A stretch of 11,898 bases of DNA from JABDPF01 sp037384065 (GTDB lineage Bacteria; Pseudomonadota; Gammaproteobacteria; Xanthomonadales; SZUA-36), in the NCBI GenBank assembly GCA_037384065.1, contig JARROJ010000092.1:1-11898 (forward strand). The letters are read 5' to 3'. A program made the position numbers and the translations under genes. Shown piece after piece: positions 1 through 9,113 of the stretch; positions within the stretch are counted from its first letter, which is position 1, and each line of letters begins with the position of its first letter. The notes under the pieces were generated by a model. The model saw only the letters and a program-made list of their open reading frames with translations, did not search any database and was not told the DNA's origin.

Positions 1-1052
1 CAGGCCAACCTGTCCGCCCGCAACATTCCGCAGATCGCGGTGGTCATGGGTTCCTGCACGGCGGGCGGCGCCTACGTGCCCGCGATGTCCGACGAGGCGA
101 TCATCGTGCGCGAGCAGGGCACGATCTTTCTCGGCGGCCCGCCGCTGGTGCGCGCCGCCACCGGCGAGGTCGTCAGCGCGGAGGAGCTCGGCGGCGCCGA
201 CGTGCACACGCGCGAATCCGGCGTGGCCGACCACTTTGCGCAGAACGATCACCATGCGCTGAAACTCGCGCGGCGCGCGGTCAGCCGACTCAACCGGGTC
301 AAGCGGGTCGATCTCGACCTCGCCGAACCGGTCGAGCCGCGCTACGACCCGCAGGAGCTCCACGGCGTCGTTTCGCGGGATCCGCGCAAACCCTGGGACG
401 TGCGCGAGGTCATCGCACGCACGGTCGACGGCTCGGTGCTCGACGAGTTCAAGCCCCGGTTCGGTACGACGCTGGTCTGCGGGTTCGCCCGGATTTTCGG
501 TTACCCGGTCGGCATCGTCGCCAACAACGGCATCCTGTTCAGCGAATCGGCCCAGAAAGGCGCCCACTTCATCGAACTGTGCGGACAGCGCGGCATACCG
601 CTGGTGTTCCTGCAGAACATTACCGGTTTCATGGTGGGGCGCGAGTACGAGGCCGGCGGCATCGCCAAGCACGGCGCGAAAATGGTAACGGCCGTGTCGA
701 CCGTCGCCGTGCCCAAGCTGACGGTGATCATCGGCAACTCTTCCTGTTCACCTGGCCGAATGCCCGGATCTCGGTCATGGGCGGGGCGCAGGCGGCCAGC
801 GTGCTGGCGCAGGTCAAGCGCGACCAGAAGGAGCGCGCCGGCGAGGCCTGGAGCGAAGCGGACGAAGCGGCCTTTCGGCAACCGATTCTCGATCGCTACG
901 AGGAACAGGGGCATCCGTACTACGCCTCGGCGCGGTTGTGGGACGACGGCGTCATCGACCCGGCGCAGACGCGCCAGGTGCTCGGCCTGGCGCTGTCGGC
1001 GGCGCTGAACCGGCCGATCGAAGAGACGCGCTTCGGCGTGTTCCGGATGTAG
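1..1052 (+). pseudogene. mccB: 3-methylcrotonyl-CoA carboxylase, carboxyltransferase (beta) subunit; 5'-partial with internal deletion/frameshift
   Basis: The beta subunit transfers CO2 from carboxybiotin to 3-methylcrotonyl-CoA in leucine catabolism. The reading frame is open from base 1, so the start lies outside; roughly 170 N-terminal residues are missing if the family length of about 535 applies. Visible family segments include MGSCTAGGAYVPAMSDE (codons from 46), GGPPLV, NNGILFSESAQKGAHFIELC and QNITGFMVGREYEAGGIAKHGAKM. At 733-741 the frame breaks: IIGN in frame 1 is followed directly by FLFTWPNARISVMGG in frame 3, which then runs to TAG at 1050-1052. The conserved glycine-rich stretch normally lying between these (GSFGAGNYGMCGRAY-type) is absent, about 16 residues. 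The loss of about 49 nt explains both the gap and the frame change. Identity as MCC beta is secure. Whether this is a true pseudogene or an assembly error is open, because both flanks look under normal coding constraint and the downstream partner is intact. Confidence 0.88.
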
Positions 1053-1060
1053 GCGGCGCC

Positions 1061-3067
<2,007 letters not shown>

Positions 3068-3069
3068 AG

Positions 3070-3090
3070 CCCGCGCCGCGTCGCCGCGGG
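3070..3090. terminator. possible GC-rich hairpin between convergent genes
   Basis: In the 28-nt gap between the convergent mccA and HAD-lipoprotein genes, CCCGCG (3070-3075) can pair with CGCGGG (3085-3090) around a 9-nt loop. There is no T-run on either side, so intrinsic termination is uncertain. It is the only hairpin available to end both transcripts within the gap. Confidence 0.25.
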
Positions 3091-3095
3091 CCGGG

Positions 3096-3995
3096 TCAGG
3101 GGGTGTCGCAGCCCGGCGGGCGCGGGGAATCCGGCAGATCGTAATTGTCCGGGCCGAGCACGTCCTCGATGACCTTCAGCGCGGGGCGCAGCGTGTTCCA
3201 CTGGGCATCGGCCGCCGCGCCGTCGAAGGCCGCGACGACGGGGTCTTCACGGGTATACCGCCAGACGTGAACCCCCGTGCCGCTGTCGCCGAAGGTTTCC
3301 CGGATCGCATCATGATTATCCTGCTTGTCGTCGGCGATGAGGATGGCGACCGGCGTCGGAACGCCGGTTCTGTCCAGCAGGGCCTGCAGCATGCGGCCCT
3401 TGTGCTGGCCGGCCGTCAGGAACACGCCATCCTCGTACAATGCGGGCCGCTCGCCGCCCGCCGGCACGAAGGCTCCGGCCCAGCCGCCGCGCGGGGGCAG
3501 GGCGGACGACCAGAAGCTGAATCCGTTGCGGCGCAGTTCGCGGAAGGTCTGCAGGCGGTAGTCCGGCCCGCGCGACGTCAGCGCGATGACGGGCAAGCCG
3601 GCGGACTGCATGCGCGCGACCTGCGCAGCGGCATCCGGTTGGGTGGGACGCATCGCGCTGGCAAAAAACAGCGCGCCCTGAACCGCCAGGCGGTCGCTGA
3701 CCAGCGCCGGATCGCACGGATTCTGCCCGGCGAGGTCTTTCTGCCAGTAGTACCACTGGTCCGATCCCAGGTCCTGTTCCATCGCCAGGATCGTGTTGTC
3801 GATGTCCAGCACGACCAGGACATTCGCCGCGCCGTGCCGTTCCGCCAGGCCCAGGGCCAGGTCGGCGATGAGCCCGAGATCGTCGGTCGCGCCGCGCGTC
3901 GACCGCGGGGCTTCCTGTGGGGTCGGGGTCGCGCAGGCCGCGAGCAGCAGGGGCAGGGCAAGGAGCAGAAGGTAACGACGAACGGGTCCCGGCAT
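3096..3995 (-). CDS. HAD-superfamily lipoprotein (DUF2608-like phosphatase fold)
   Basis: This is a 299-residue predicted lipoprotein. The N-terminus has an Arg pair, a leucine-rich stretch and a lipobox LLAAC with Cys21 as the acylation site. The residue after Cys is Ala, which by the Lol rule favours the outer membrane. The mature part shows HAD motifs in order: I, VVLDIDNTIL (Asp64, Asp66); II, ALTSRG (Thr140); III, HKGRML (Lys199); IV, IADDKQDN (Asp222, Asp223). All four catalytic motifs are present, so a phosphohydrolase activity is plausible; the substrate is unknown. The length and the long insert between motifs I and II (WYYWQKDLAGQNPCDP region) resemble the DUF2608 group rather than class-B acid phosphatases. 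The ATG at 3995 is preceded by a weak GGAA about 7 nt upstream. The gene stands alone, convergent with mccA and divergent from tRNA-Ser. Confidence 0.82.
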   Translation of the reverse strand: MPGPVRRYLLLLALPLLLAACATPTPQEAPRSTRGATDDLGLIADLALGLAERHGAANVLVVLDIDNTILAMEQDLGSDQWYYWQKDLAGQNPCDPALVSDRLAVQGALFFASAMRPTQPDAAAQVARMQSAGLPVIALTSRGPDYRLQTFRELRRNGFSFWSSALPPRGGWAGAFVPAGGERPALYEDGVFLTAGQHKGRMLQALLDRTGVPTPVAILIADDKQDNHDAIRETFGDSGTGVHVWRYTREDPVVAAFDGAAADAQWNTLRPALKVIEDVLGPDNYDLPDSPRPPGCDTP

Positions 3996-4025
3996 AACGT
4001 GTTTCCAGTTTCAGTGCGATCGGGG

Positions 4026-4031
4026 ATTGTA
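4026..4031 (-). promoter_or_regulatory. candidate -10 box for the HAD-lipoprotein gene
   Basis: On the minus strand the hexamer TACAAT (5 of 6 to the sigma-70 -10) lies about 30 nt before the ATG at 3995. No convincing -35 is seen at 16-18 nt, so this rests on one box and position. Confidence 0.3.
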
Positions 4032-4094
4032 CTCCGTGTTGCGCGCGGCGTGCATCGGGCGACCGTAAATTCAAAGCGCGCGACCGTCCTTACA

Positions 4095-4123
4095 TTGCGA
4101 AACCCATCCGCATCCCCTAAAAT
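4095..4123 (+). promoter_or_regulatory. candidate sigma-70 promoter upstream of tRNA-Ser
   Basis: TTGCGA (4095-4100) and TAAAAT (4118-4123) are separated by exactly 17 nt. The start point would be near 4130, giving a leader of about 130 nt before the tRNA. A closer -10-like TACAAT at 4247-4252, with no good -35, is an alternative that would start just before the mature tRNA end. Confidence 0.4.
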
Positions 4124-4261
4124 TGCCGCCCTTCAACCGGCCGTCCCCGCGGTCCGGTAGGAAGACAGATGCAGGTTGATCGCCCCCGCACAGCGCGCGC
4201 GCTCAACCTCGACCGAACGTCGCGACGCGGCGGCCGCAAAAGCGGATACAATCAGGTTTAC

Positions 4262-4395
<134 letters not shown>

Positions 4396-4528
4396 CCTGA
4401 GGGCGGTCCGACAAGAAGCCTTGCAGCCGCAGGCTGCCAGAGGGTTCGACAGATTTGTCGGGAACAAATTTGGACGCGCGAGCGAAGCGAGAGCGCCCGC
4501 AGGGTGAAAACCAGGGATGGTTTTCATA

Positions 4529-4549
4529 AATCCCTCCCTCTCCGCCAGA
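4529..4549 (+). repeat. direct repeat copy 2: tRNA-Ser 3'-end remnant
   Basis: This is an exact 21-bp copy of 4336-4356, including CCTCTCCGCCA, without the rest of a tRNA. Similarity resumes after a 5-nt insertion, where ATGAAAAAG (4557-4565 region) corresponds to the start of the terminator arm after copy 1 (4358-4366 region). So part of the downstream flank seems to have been duplicated too. It could be an attachment-site scar or a tRNA-derived repeat. Confidence 0.85.
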
Positions 4550-4684
4550 TAAGCTTATGAAAAAGTTTTTACGCCGGCCTTCTTTTTGTAGCCCCTTGGG
4601 GGCATTCGATCGGGGCTGGCAGGCGTCCTCCGCCTTCTCCAGCACCTTTCGCGCGCCGCCGCCATGGCGGCCCGTTCACTGGCT

Positions 4685-5848
4685 TCAGTCGCGTTCCAGG
4701 ACCGTGGCGACACCCTGGCCGATACCGATACACATTGCGGCGACGCCGAGCTTCGCGCCCCTGTCCTTCATCAGGTGCAGCAGGGTGCCGACGATCCGCG
4801 ATCCGGAGCACCCCAGCGGGTGGCCAAGCGCGATGGCGCCGCCGTTGAGGTTGACCTTCTCGGTGGCCTCGTCGAGCAGGCCGAGGTCCTTCAGGACCGG
4901 CAGGGACTGGGCCGCGAACGCCTCGTTGAGCTCCCACAGATCGATGTCGTCGACCTCGAGCCCGGCGCCTTCCAGCGCCTTCCGGGTCGCGGGCACGGGC
5001 CCGTAGCCCATGATGGACGGATCGAGGCCGACACTGGCCATGCTCCGGATCCGGGCCAGCGGTTCGATACCCAGGTCCCGGGCCCGCTGCGCGGACATGA
5101 CGATCACGGCGGACGCGCCGTCGGAAATCGCCGAGGCGTTGCCGGCGGTGACCGTGCCGTTGACCGGATCGAACACGGGCTTCAGCTGGGCCAGGCCTTC
5201 CAGGGTCGTCTCGGGACGAATCACCTCGTCATAATCGAAGGTCCGCAGCAGGCCGTCCTTGTCATGGCCCTGCAGGGGAATGATCTCGGCCTTGAACCGG
5301 CCCTGGAGGGTCGCCTGGTGGGCGTTCTGGTGGGAGCGGTAGGCGAACGCGTCCTGGTCTTCACGGCTGGTCCGGTGCATCTTGGACAGCATTTCAGCGG
5401 TGATGCCCATCAATCCTGCGGCCTTGGCGAAGTACTTGCTGGCATTGGGGTTGGAGTCGACACCGTGGTTCATGGGCACGTGTCCCATGTGCTCGGTGCC
5501 GCCGCACACGTAGACGTCACCCAGGCCCGCCATGATGTTGGCGGCGGCCACGTGAATCGCCGACATCGACGAGCCGCAGAGCCGGTTGATGGTCATGCCG
5601 CCGGTCGTGATCGGAATGGTCGTCTGCAGGCCGATGAAACGGGCGAGGTTGAAACCCTGCTCGAGGGTCTGTTGCGCGCACCCCCAGATGATGTCCTCCA
5701 CTTCCGCGGGGTCGAGCTTGTCGTTGCGCGCCAGCATGGCGTCGAGCATTTCCGCCGAAATGTTCTCGGCGCGCCGGTTGCGGAACATACCGCCCTTGGA
5801 ACGGCCCATGGGTGTTCTGACGGCGTCGATGATGACTGCTTCTCTCAT
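4685..5848 (-). CDS. fadA: 3-ketoacyl-CoA thiolase, fatty-acid oxidation complex beta subunit
   Basis: It cleaves 3-ketoacyl-CoA with CoA to acetyl-CoA and a shortened acyl-CoA, as beta subunit of the cytosolic FadB2A2 complex. ATG at 5848 (MREAVIIDAVRTPMGR) follows AGGAGA by 6 nt and yields 387 residues, the same length as E. coli FadA. An upstream extension would overlap fadB and lacks a ribosome site. Thiolase hallmarks are all present: nucleophile Cys91 in INRLCGSSM, the NEAFAAQ segment, GGAIALGHPLGCSGSR with the catalytic His, and the second active-site Cys in AMCIGIGQG. The gene follows fadB with a 22-nt gap and must be co-transcribed with it. Some degradative thiolases (PcaF-type) are similar, but length and partner decide for FadA. 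Confidence 0.96.
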   Translation of the reverse strand: MREAVIIDAVRTPMGRSKGGMFRNRRAENISAEMLDAMLARNDKLDPAEVEDIIWGCAQQTLEQGFNLARFIGLQTTIPITTGGMTINRLCGSSMSAIHVAAANIMAGLGDVYVCGGTEHMGHVPMNHGVDSNPNASKYFAKAAGLMGITAEMLSKMHRTSREDQDAFAYRSHQNAHQATLQGRFKAEIIPLQGHDKDGLLRTFDYDEVIRPETTLEGLAQLKPVFDPVNGTVTAGNASAISDGASAVIVMSAQRARDLGIEPLARIRSMASVGLDPSIMGYGPVPATRKALEGAGLEVDDIDLWELNEAFAAQSLPVLKDLGLLDEATEKVNLNGGAIALGHPLGCSGSRIVGTLLHLMKDRGAKLGVAAMCIGIGQGVATVLERD

Positions 5849-5854
5849 GATGTT

Positions 5855-5860
5855 TCTCCT
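5855..5860 (-). promoter_or_regulatory. ribosome binding site of fadA
   Basis: AGGAGA on the minus strand lies in the 22-nt fadB-fadA gap, 6 nt before ATG 5848. It fixes the fadA start against a longer in-frame reading that would begin inside fadB. Confidence 0.8.
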
Positions 5861-5870
5861 GATCTGCCGT

Positions 5871-8036
5871 TCAAAACGCGTAGAAACGCTTGCCGCTGTC
5901 TGCCATTTCCCGCAGCAGGGTTGGCGGCTCGTAGAGTTTGCCGAGCCGTTCATGGGCCGCGGCCCGCTCGCACAGGTCCTTCAGCCCGATGGCGTCGGCA
6001 TACTTCAGGGCGCCGCCGCGGAACGGGGGAAAGCCCAGGCCGTAGATCAGGCCGAGATCGACTTCCATCGCCGTTTCGACGATGTTGTCCTCCAGGCACC
6101 GAACGCTCTCGTTGATCATCGGGATCATCATCCGGTCGACGATTTCCTCGTCGGACACGTCACGGCTTTCCCGGGTCAGCCCGGCAACGATGGCATCCGC
6201 TTCGGGATCCGGCTGCTTGCGGGGTTTGCCCCGCTTGTCCATTTCATACCGGTAAAAGCCCTTGAGGTTCTTCTGACCGAACCGTTCCAGGCCCGCCATG
6301 ACGCCCATGGGGTTGTCGTCGGCGAACTGCATCCGGTCGGGATAGGCCTCGGCCATCACCTTGCCGGCGTGGACCGCCGTGTCGAGGCCGACCACGTCGC
6401 CCAGGTAGGCCGGGCCCATGGGCCAACCGAATTTTTCCATCACCCGGTCGATGCGCTTGAAGTCGACGCCGTCGTGAATCAGCGCGGCCAGGCCACCGAA
6501 GTAGGGGAAGAGAATGCGGTTGACCAGGAAGCCGGCGCAATCGTTGACGACGATCGGTGTCTTGCCCAGGGCGAAGGCATAGGCGACGGTGGTGGCGATC
6601 GCCGCGTCGCTGCTCTTTTCGCCGCGGATGACCTCGACCAGCGGCATCATGTGCACCGGGTTGAAGAAGTGCATGCCGCAGAAATTCCCGGGGCGCTCGA
6701 GGCCTTCGGCCAGTCGGGTAATTGAAATGGTCGACGTGTTGGAGGTGAGGATGGCGTCCTCACGAACGTGGGACTCCAGCTCCGCCAACACGGACTTCTT
6801 GACCTTCTCGTTTTCGACCACCGCCTCGACCACGATATCGACGGCATTGAAGTCGCCGTAGGACAGGGTTGGCGTGATCATGGAAATGACCTGGGCCATT
6901 TTGGCCGCGTCGATCTTCTTGCGCGCCATCTGCTTGCCCAGTAGTTTCTGGGCCTCACCCATGCCGAGTTCGAGCGCCTGGTGCGCGATGTCCTTCATGA
7001 TGATCGGCGTTCCCTTGGAGGCCGACTGGTAGGCGACACCACCGCCCATGATGCCCGCGCCGAGGACGGCGGCGTGCTTGACCTCGCGGCCTGCCTTGGC
7101 CACGGCCTTGCTCTTCTTCTTGTTGAACTGGTCCGACAGGAAGATCGACACGAGGCATTCGGCCACGTGGGTGTGCGCCATCTTGACGAAGCCCTCGATT
7201 TCGAAGGGAATGGCGTCGTCCCGCTTGCAGGCGGCGCCCTTTTCCATCGCTTCGATGGCTGCGATCGGCGCCGGGTAGTGGGTCCCGGCTTTGGCCAGGA
7301 CGAAGCCCTTGGCGCCGGTGAACACCATCGCGCCCTCGATCGCCGAACGCAGCTTCAGCGGCTCCAGCTTTTCCTGCCGCTTTGCCCGCCACTCGATCTT
7401 TCCTTCGATGCATTGCGCCAGCAGGTCGAGGGCCGCGTCGCGCAGCCGGTCGGGCTCGACCACGACCTCGACCGCGCCGACGTTCAGCGCCGCCTCGTGC
7501 CGGTTGGTGCCGCCGCCGGCGATCCACTCGATGGCATTGTCAGCCCCGATGAGCCGCGACAGGCGGATGGTGCCGCCCCAACCCGGGTAGATGCCCAGCT
7601 TGGTCTCCGGCAAGCCCACCTGGGCCTTGGTGGACATCACGCGATAGGTATGCGCCAGGCAGTATTCGAAGCCGCCACCGAGCGCGGCCCCGTTGATGGC
7701 CGCGACGCTGGGGATATCGAGGTCTTCGAGGTCGTTGAAGGTCTTGTGGGTCTCCTCCAGCCACGCGGCCATCTCGTCGTCGGACAACTTGAAGTACTGA
7801 CCGAACTCCTTGATGTCGGCGCCGGCGATGAACACGCCCTTGGCGCTGGTCGAAAGCACGCCCTTGAGCCCGGAGGCGGATTTGATCGCGTCGACCACCT
7901 GGCGCAGTTCGCCGAGGGTCGCCGCGTCGAACTTGTTGATGGATTCGCCGTTCAGGTCGAAGACGATCTCGGCGATATCCCCGTCGATCCGTTCGGCCCT
8001 GATCGCGTGACCTTGAAACAGTGTCTTGTCGGACAT
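5871..8036 (-). CDS. fadB: Fatty-acid oxidation complex alpha subunit (enoyl-CoA hydratase / 3-hydroxyacyl-CoA dehydrogenase)
   Basis: This bifunctional subunit hydrates trans-2-enoyl-CoA and oxidises L-3-hydroxyacyl-CoA with NAD+, handing 3-ketoacyl-CoA to FadA. ATG at 8036 (MSDKTLFQGHAIRAERI) has AGGAGA 4 nt upstream and gives 721 residues (E. coli FadB has 729). The N-terminal crotonase domain shows IAGADIKEF, NGAALGGGFEY with Glu124 and GLPETKLGIYPGWGGT with Glu144, the two catalytic glutamates. A Rossmann NAD site, AVLGAGIMGGG, sits at about 324-333. The dehydrogenase signature MHFFNPVHMMPLVEV holds His456 and Glu468, and NDCAGFLVNRI precedes the two C-terminal helical repeats. It is the first gene of fadBA. 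A start at 8069 would add 11 residues upstream of the ribosome site and is rejected. Repression by FadR or PsrA would be usual for the family, but I cannot identify either operator with confidence. Confidence 0.96.
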   Translation of the reverse strand: MSDKTLFQGHAIRAERIDGDIAEIVFDLNGESINKFDAATLGELRQVVDAIKSASGLKGVLSTSAKGVFIAGADIKEFGQYFKLSDDEMAAWLEETHKTFNDLEDLDIPSVAAINGAALGGGFEYCLAHTYRVMSTKAQVGLPETKLGIYPGWGGTIRLSRLIGADNAIEWIAGGGTNRHEAALNVGAVEVVVEPDRLRDAALDLLAQCIEGKIEWRAKRQEKLEPLKLRSAIEGAMVFTGAKGFVLAKAGTHYPAPIAAIEAMEKGAACKRDDAIPFEIEGFVKMAHTHVAECLVSIFLSDQFNKKKSKAVAKAGREVKHAAVLGAGIMGGGVAYQSASKGTPIIMKDIAHQALELGMGEAQKLLGKQMARKKIDAAKMAQVISMITPTLSYGDFNAVDIVVEAVVENEKVKKSVLAELESHVREDAILTSNTSTISITRLAEGLERPGNFCGMHFFNPVHMMPLVEVIRGEKSSDAAIATTVAYAFALGKTPIVVNDCAGFLVNRILFPYFGGLAALIHDGVDFKRIDRVMEKFGWPMGPAYLGDVVGLDTAVHAGKVMAEAYPDRMQFADDNPMGVMAGLERFGQKNLKGFYRYEMDKRGKPRKQPDPEADAIVAGLTRESRDVSDEEIVDRMMIPMINESVRCLEDNIVETAMEVDLGLIYGLGFPPFRGGALKYADAIGLKDLCERAAAHERLGKLYEPPTLLREMADSGKRFYAF

Positions 8037-8040
8037 GAAA

Positions 8041-8046
8041 TCTCCT
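8041..8046 (-). promoter_or_regulatory. ribosome binding site of fadB
   Basis: AGGAGA on the minus strand sits 4 nt before ATG 8036 and is the same hexamer used for fadA. It lies inside the alternative N-terminal extension and so decides for MSDKTLF as the start. Confidence 0.8.
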
Positions 8047-8135
8047 TGGTGAGCTGAGGGAGGACGCATAGAAAGACGTCCGACGCCCCTGGCGGAAGCG
8101 CAGCACTCACATCAGTGCGGTTGTTGTTTCATACG

Positions 8136-8164
8136 ATCTTACGCCCGGTGAAATGGCGTATCAA
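8136..8164 (-). promoter_or_regulatory. candidate sigma-70 promoter of fadBA
   Basis: On the minus strand TTGATA (8159-8164, 5 of 6) and TAAGAT (8136-8141, 4 of 6) are spaced exactly 17 nt, placing the start near 8129. The leader to ATG 8036 would be about 93 nt. Just downstream of that start lies an imperfect operator-like palindrome, GCACT-N6-AGTGC (8103-8118). The leader also has GGACG/CGTCC arms (8062-8081). This supports fadBA having its own promoter, separate from the ureohydrolase gene upstream. Confidence 0.5.
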
Positions 8165-8230
8165 TCCGCAAACCGGGCCTGTCTCGAAGATGTCATCGCA
8201 GGCCGGCGGGGCAGGCTTTTGTCACGCCGG

Positions 8231-9067
8231 TCAGGGCTCCAGCATGCGCCCGGCGAGCTCTTTCAGGACCTTCGCCCCGACCATCGCGGTCATGCCGGAG
8301 GGATCCCGCTGCGGGTTGATTTCGACGATATCCGCGCCGACCAGGCGGCCGTCGAAGGACTGGATGACGCGCAGGGCGTCGCGCGTGCTCATGCCGCCGG
8401 GCTCGACGTGCGACACACCGGGTGCGAAAGCCGGGTCCAGCACGTCGATGTCGAACGAAAGGTAAACCGGCCCGTCGAAACGCAGCGGGTTCGCCGGGTC
8501 GAAATCCTTCATTTCCACCACGTCCACCCCGAACCGCTCCGCTTGTGCGCGCTGGTGCGGGTTCATCGTTCGAATCCCGACCTGCACCAGGCGACGGGCG
8601 TGCCCCGCTTCCATGATGCGGGCAAAGGGACAGGCGTTGGCGTAACGGTCGCCGTCGTATTCGTCGTAAAGGTCCGGGTGCGCGTCGAAATGGAGGATTT
8701 CGATACCGCGGTAGGTTTTTGCGTGCGCCGCCACCAGCGGCGCCGTCACGGCGTGATCGCCGCCGATCGAGAGCACGCGGCAGCCGCGCTCGAGCAGGTC
8801 GGACACGCAGCGGTCGATCTCGCGGCGGCCCGCCTCGCCATGGCCGGGTTCCAGGTCCCCCAGGTCGACGAACGCCGCCTGCGCGCCGAGGTCGAGACCC
8901 GCCTCCGTACACAGGTTCGCGGATCCGCTGTGCAATTGCTCGCGGATCGCCGCCGGCGCACCGGCCGGGCCGCGCAGGTAGGTCGACCCCTGGTCACAGG
9001 GCACGCCGAGCACCGTCACCGTGCCGGGCGCAAGTTCCTGCACGCGTTCGTGCTGAAATCGAGGCAT
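8231..9067 (-). CDS. Ureohydrolase (arginase/agmatinase family)
   Basis: The family hydrolyses a guanidino group to urea using a binuclear Mn centre. The 278-residue protein has every metal ligand motif: GGDHA (His105), HFDAHPD (Asp128, His130, Asp132) and SFDIDVLDPAFAPG (Asp206, Asp208). The segments FARIMEAGHARRLVQVGIRT and DPAFAPGVSHVEPGG closely recall the plant arginase clade, which is nearer to bacterial agmatinases than to animal arginases. Arginine, agmatine or another guanidino acid could therefore be the substrate; I leave it open and give no symbol. The ATG at 9067 has only a weak ribosome site, which fits translation from an mRNA begun upstream. It lies 46 nt after the amidohydrolase gene on the same strand, so they may be one operon. 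No polyamine or arginine pathway gene is adjacent in view. Confidence 0.88.
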   Translation of the reverse strand: MPRFQHERVQELAPGTVTVLGVPCDQGSTYLRGPAGAPAAIREQLHSGSANLCTEAGLDLGAQAAFVDLGDLEPGHGEAGRREIDRCVSDLLERGCRVLSIGGDHAVTAPLVAAHAKTYRGIEILHFDAHPDLYDEYDGDRYANACPFARIMEAGHARRLVQVGIRTMNPHQRAQAERFGVDVVEMKDFDPANPLRFDGPVYLSFDIDVLDPAFAPGVSHVEPGGMSTRDALRVIQSFDGRLVGADIVEINPQRDPSGMTAMVGAKVLKELAGRMLEP

Positions 9068-9113
9068 TCCGTATGGTAGCAGTTCGGGTGGGGGCGGAGC
9101 GGCAAGGGTCGGG

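Noticed and set aside
4590..4617. AGCCCC/GGGGCT arms as the fadBA terminator
   Set aside because: On the transcribed (minus) strand the hairpin is followed by an A-rich rather than a T-rich stretch, and the loop is 16 nt.
4664..6725. Long plus-strand frames (483 and 379 codons) opposite fadBA
   Set aside because: These are antisense shadows of fadA and fadB, with Arg/His/Gly/Val-rich composition and no motifs.
6981..8057. Plus-strand frame of 358 codons opposite fadB
   Set aside because: Shadow of the crotonase half of fadB; composition typical of antisense GC-rich reading.
8165..8230. Possible terminator after the ureohydrolase (CCGGCG/CGCCGG arms)
   Set aside because: The loop is about 16 nt and no T-run follows, so I could not support it as a terminator.
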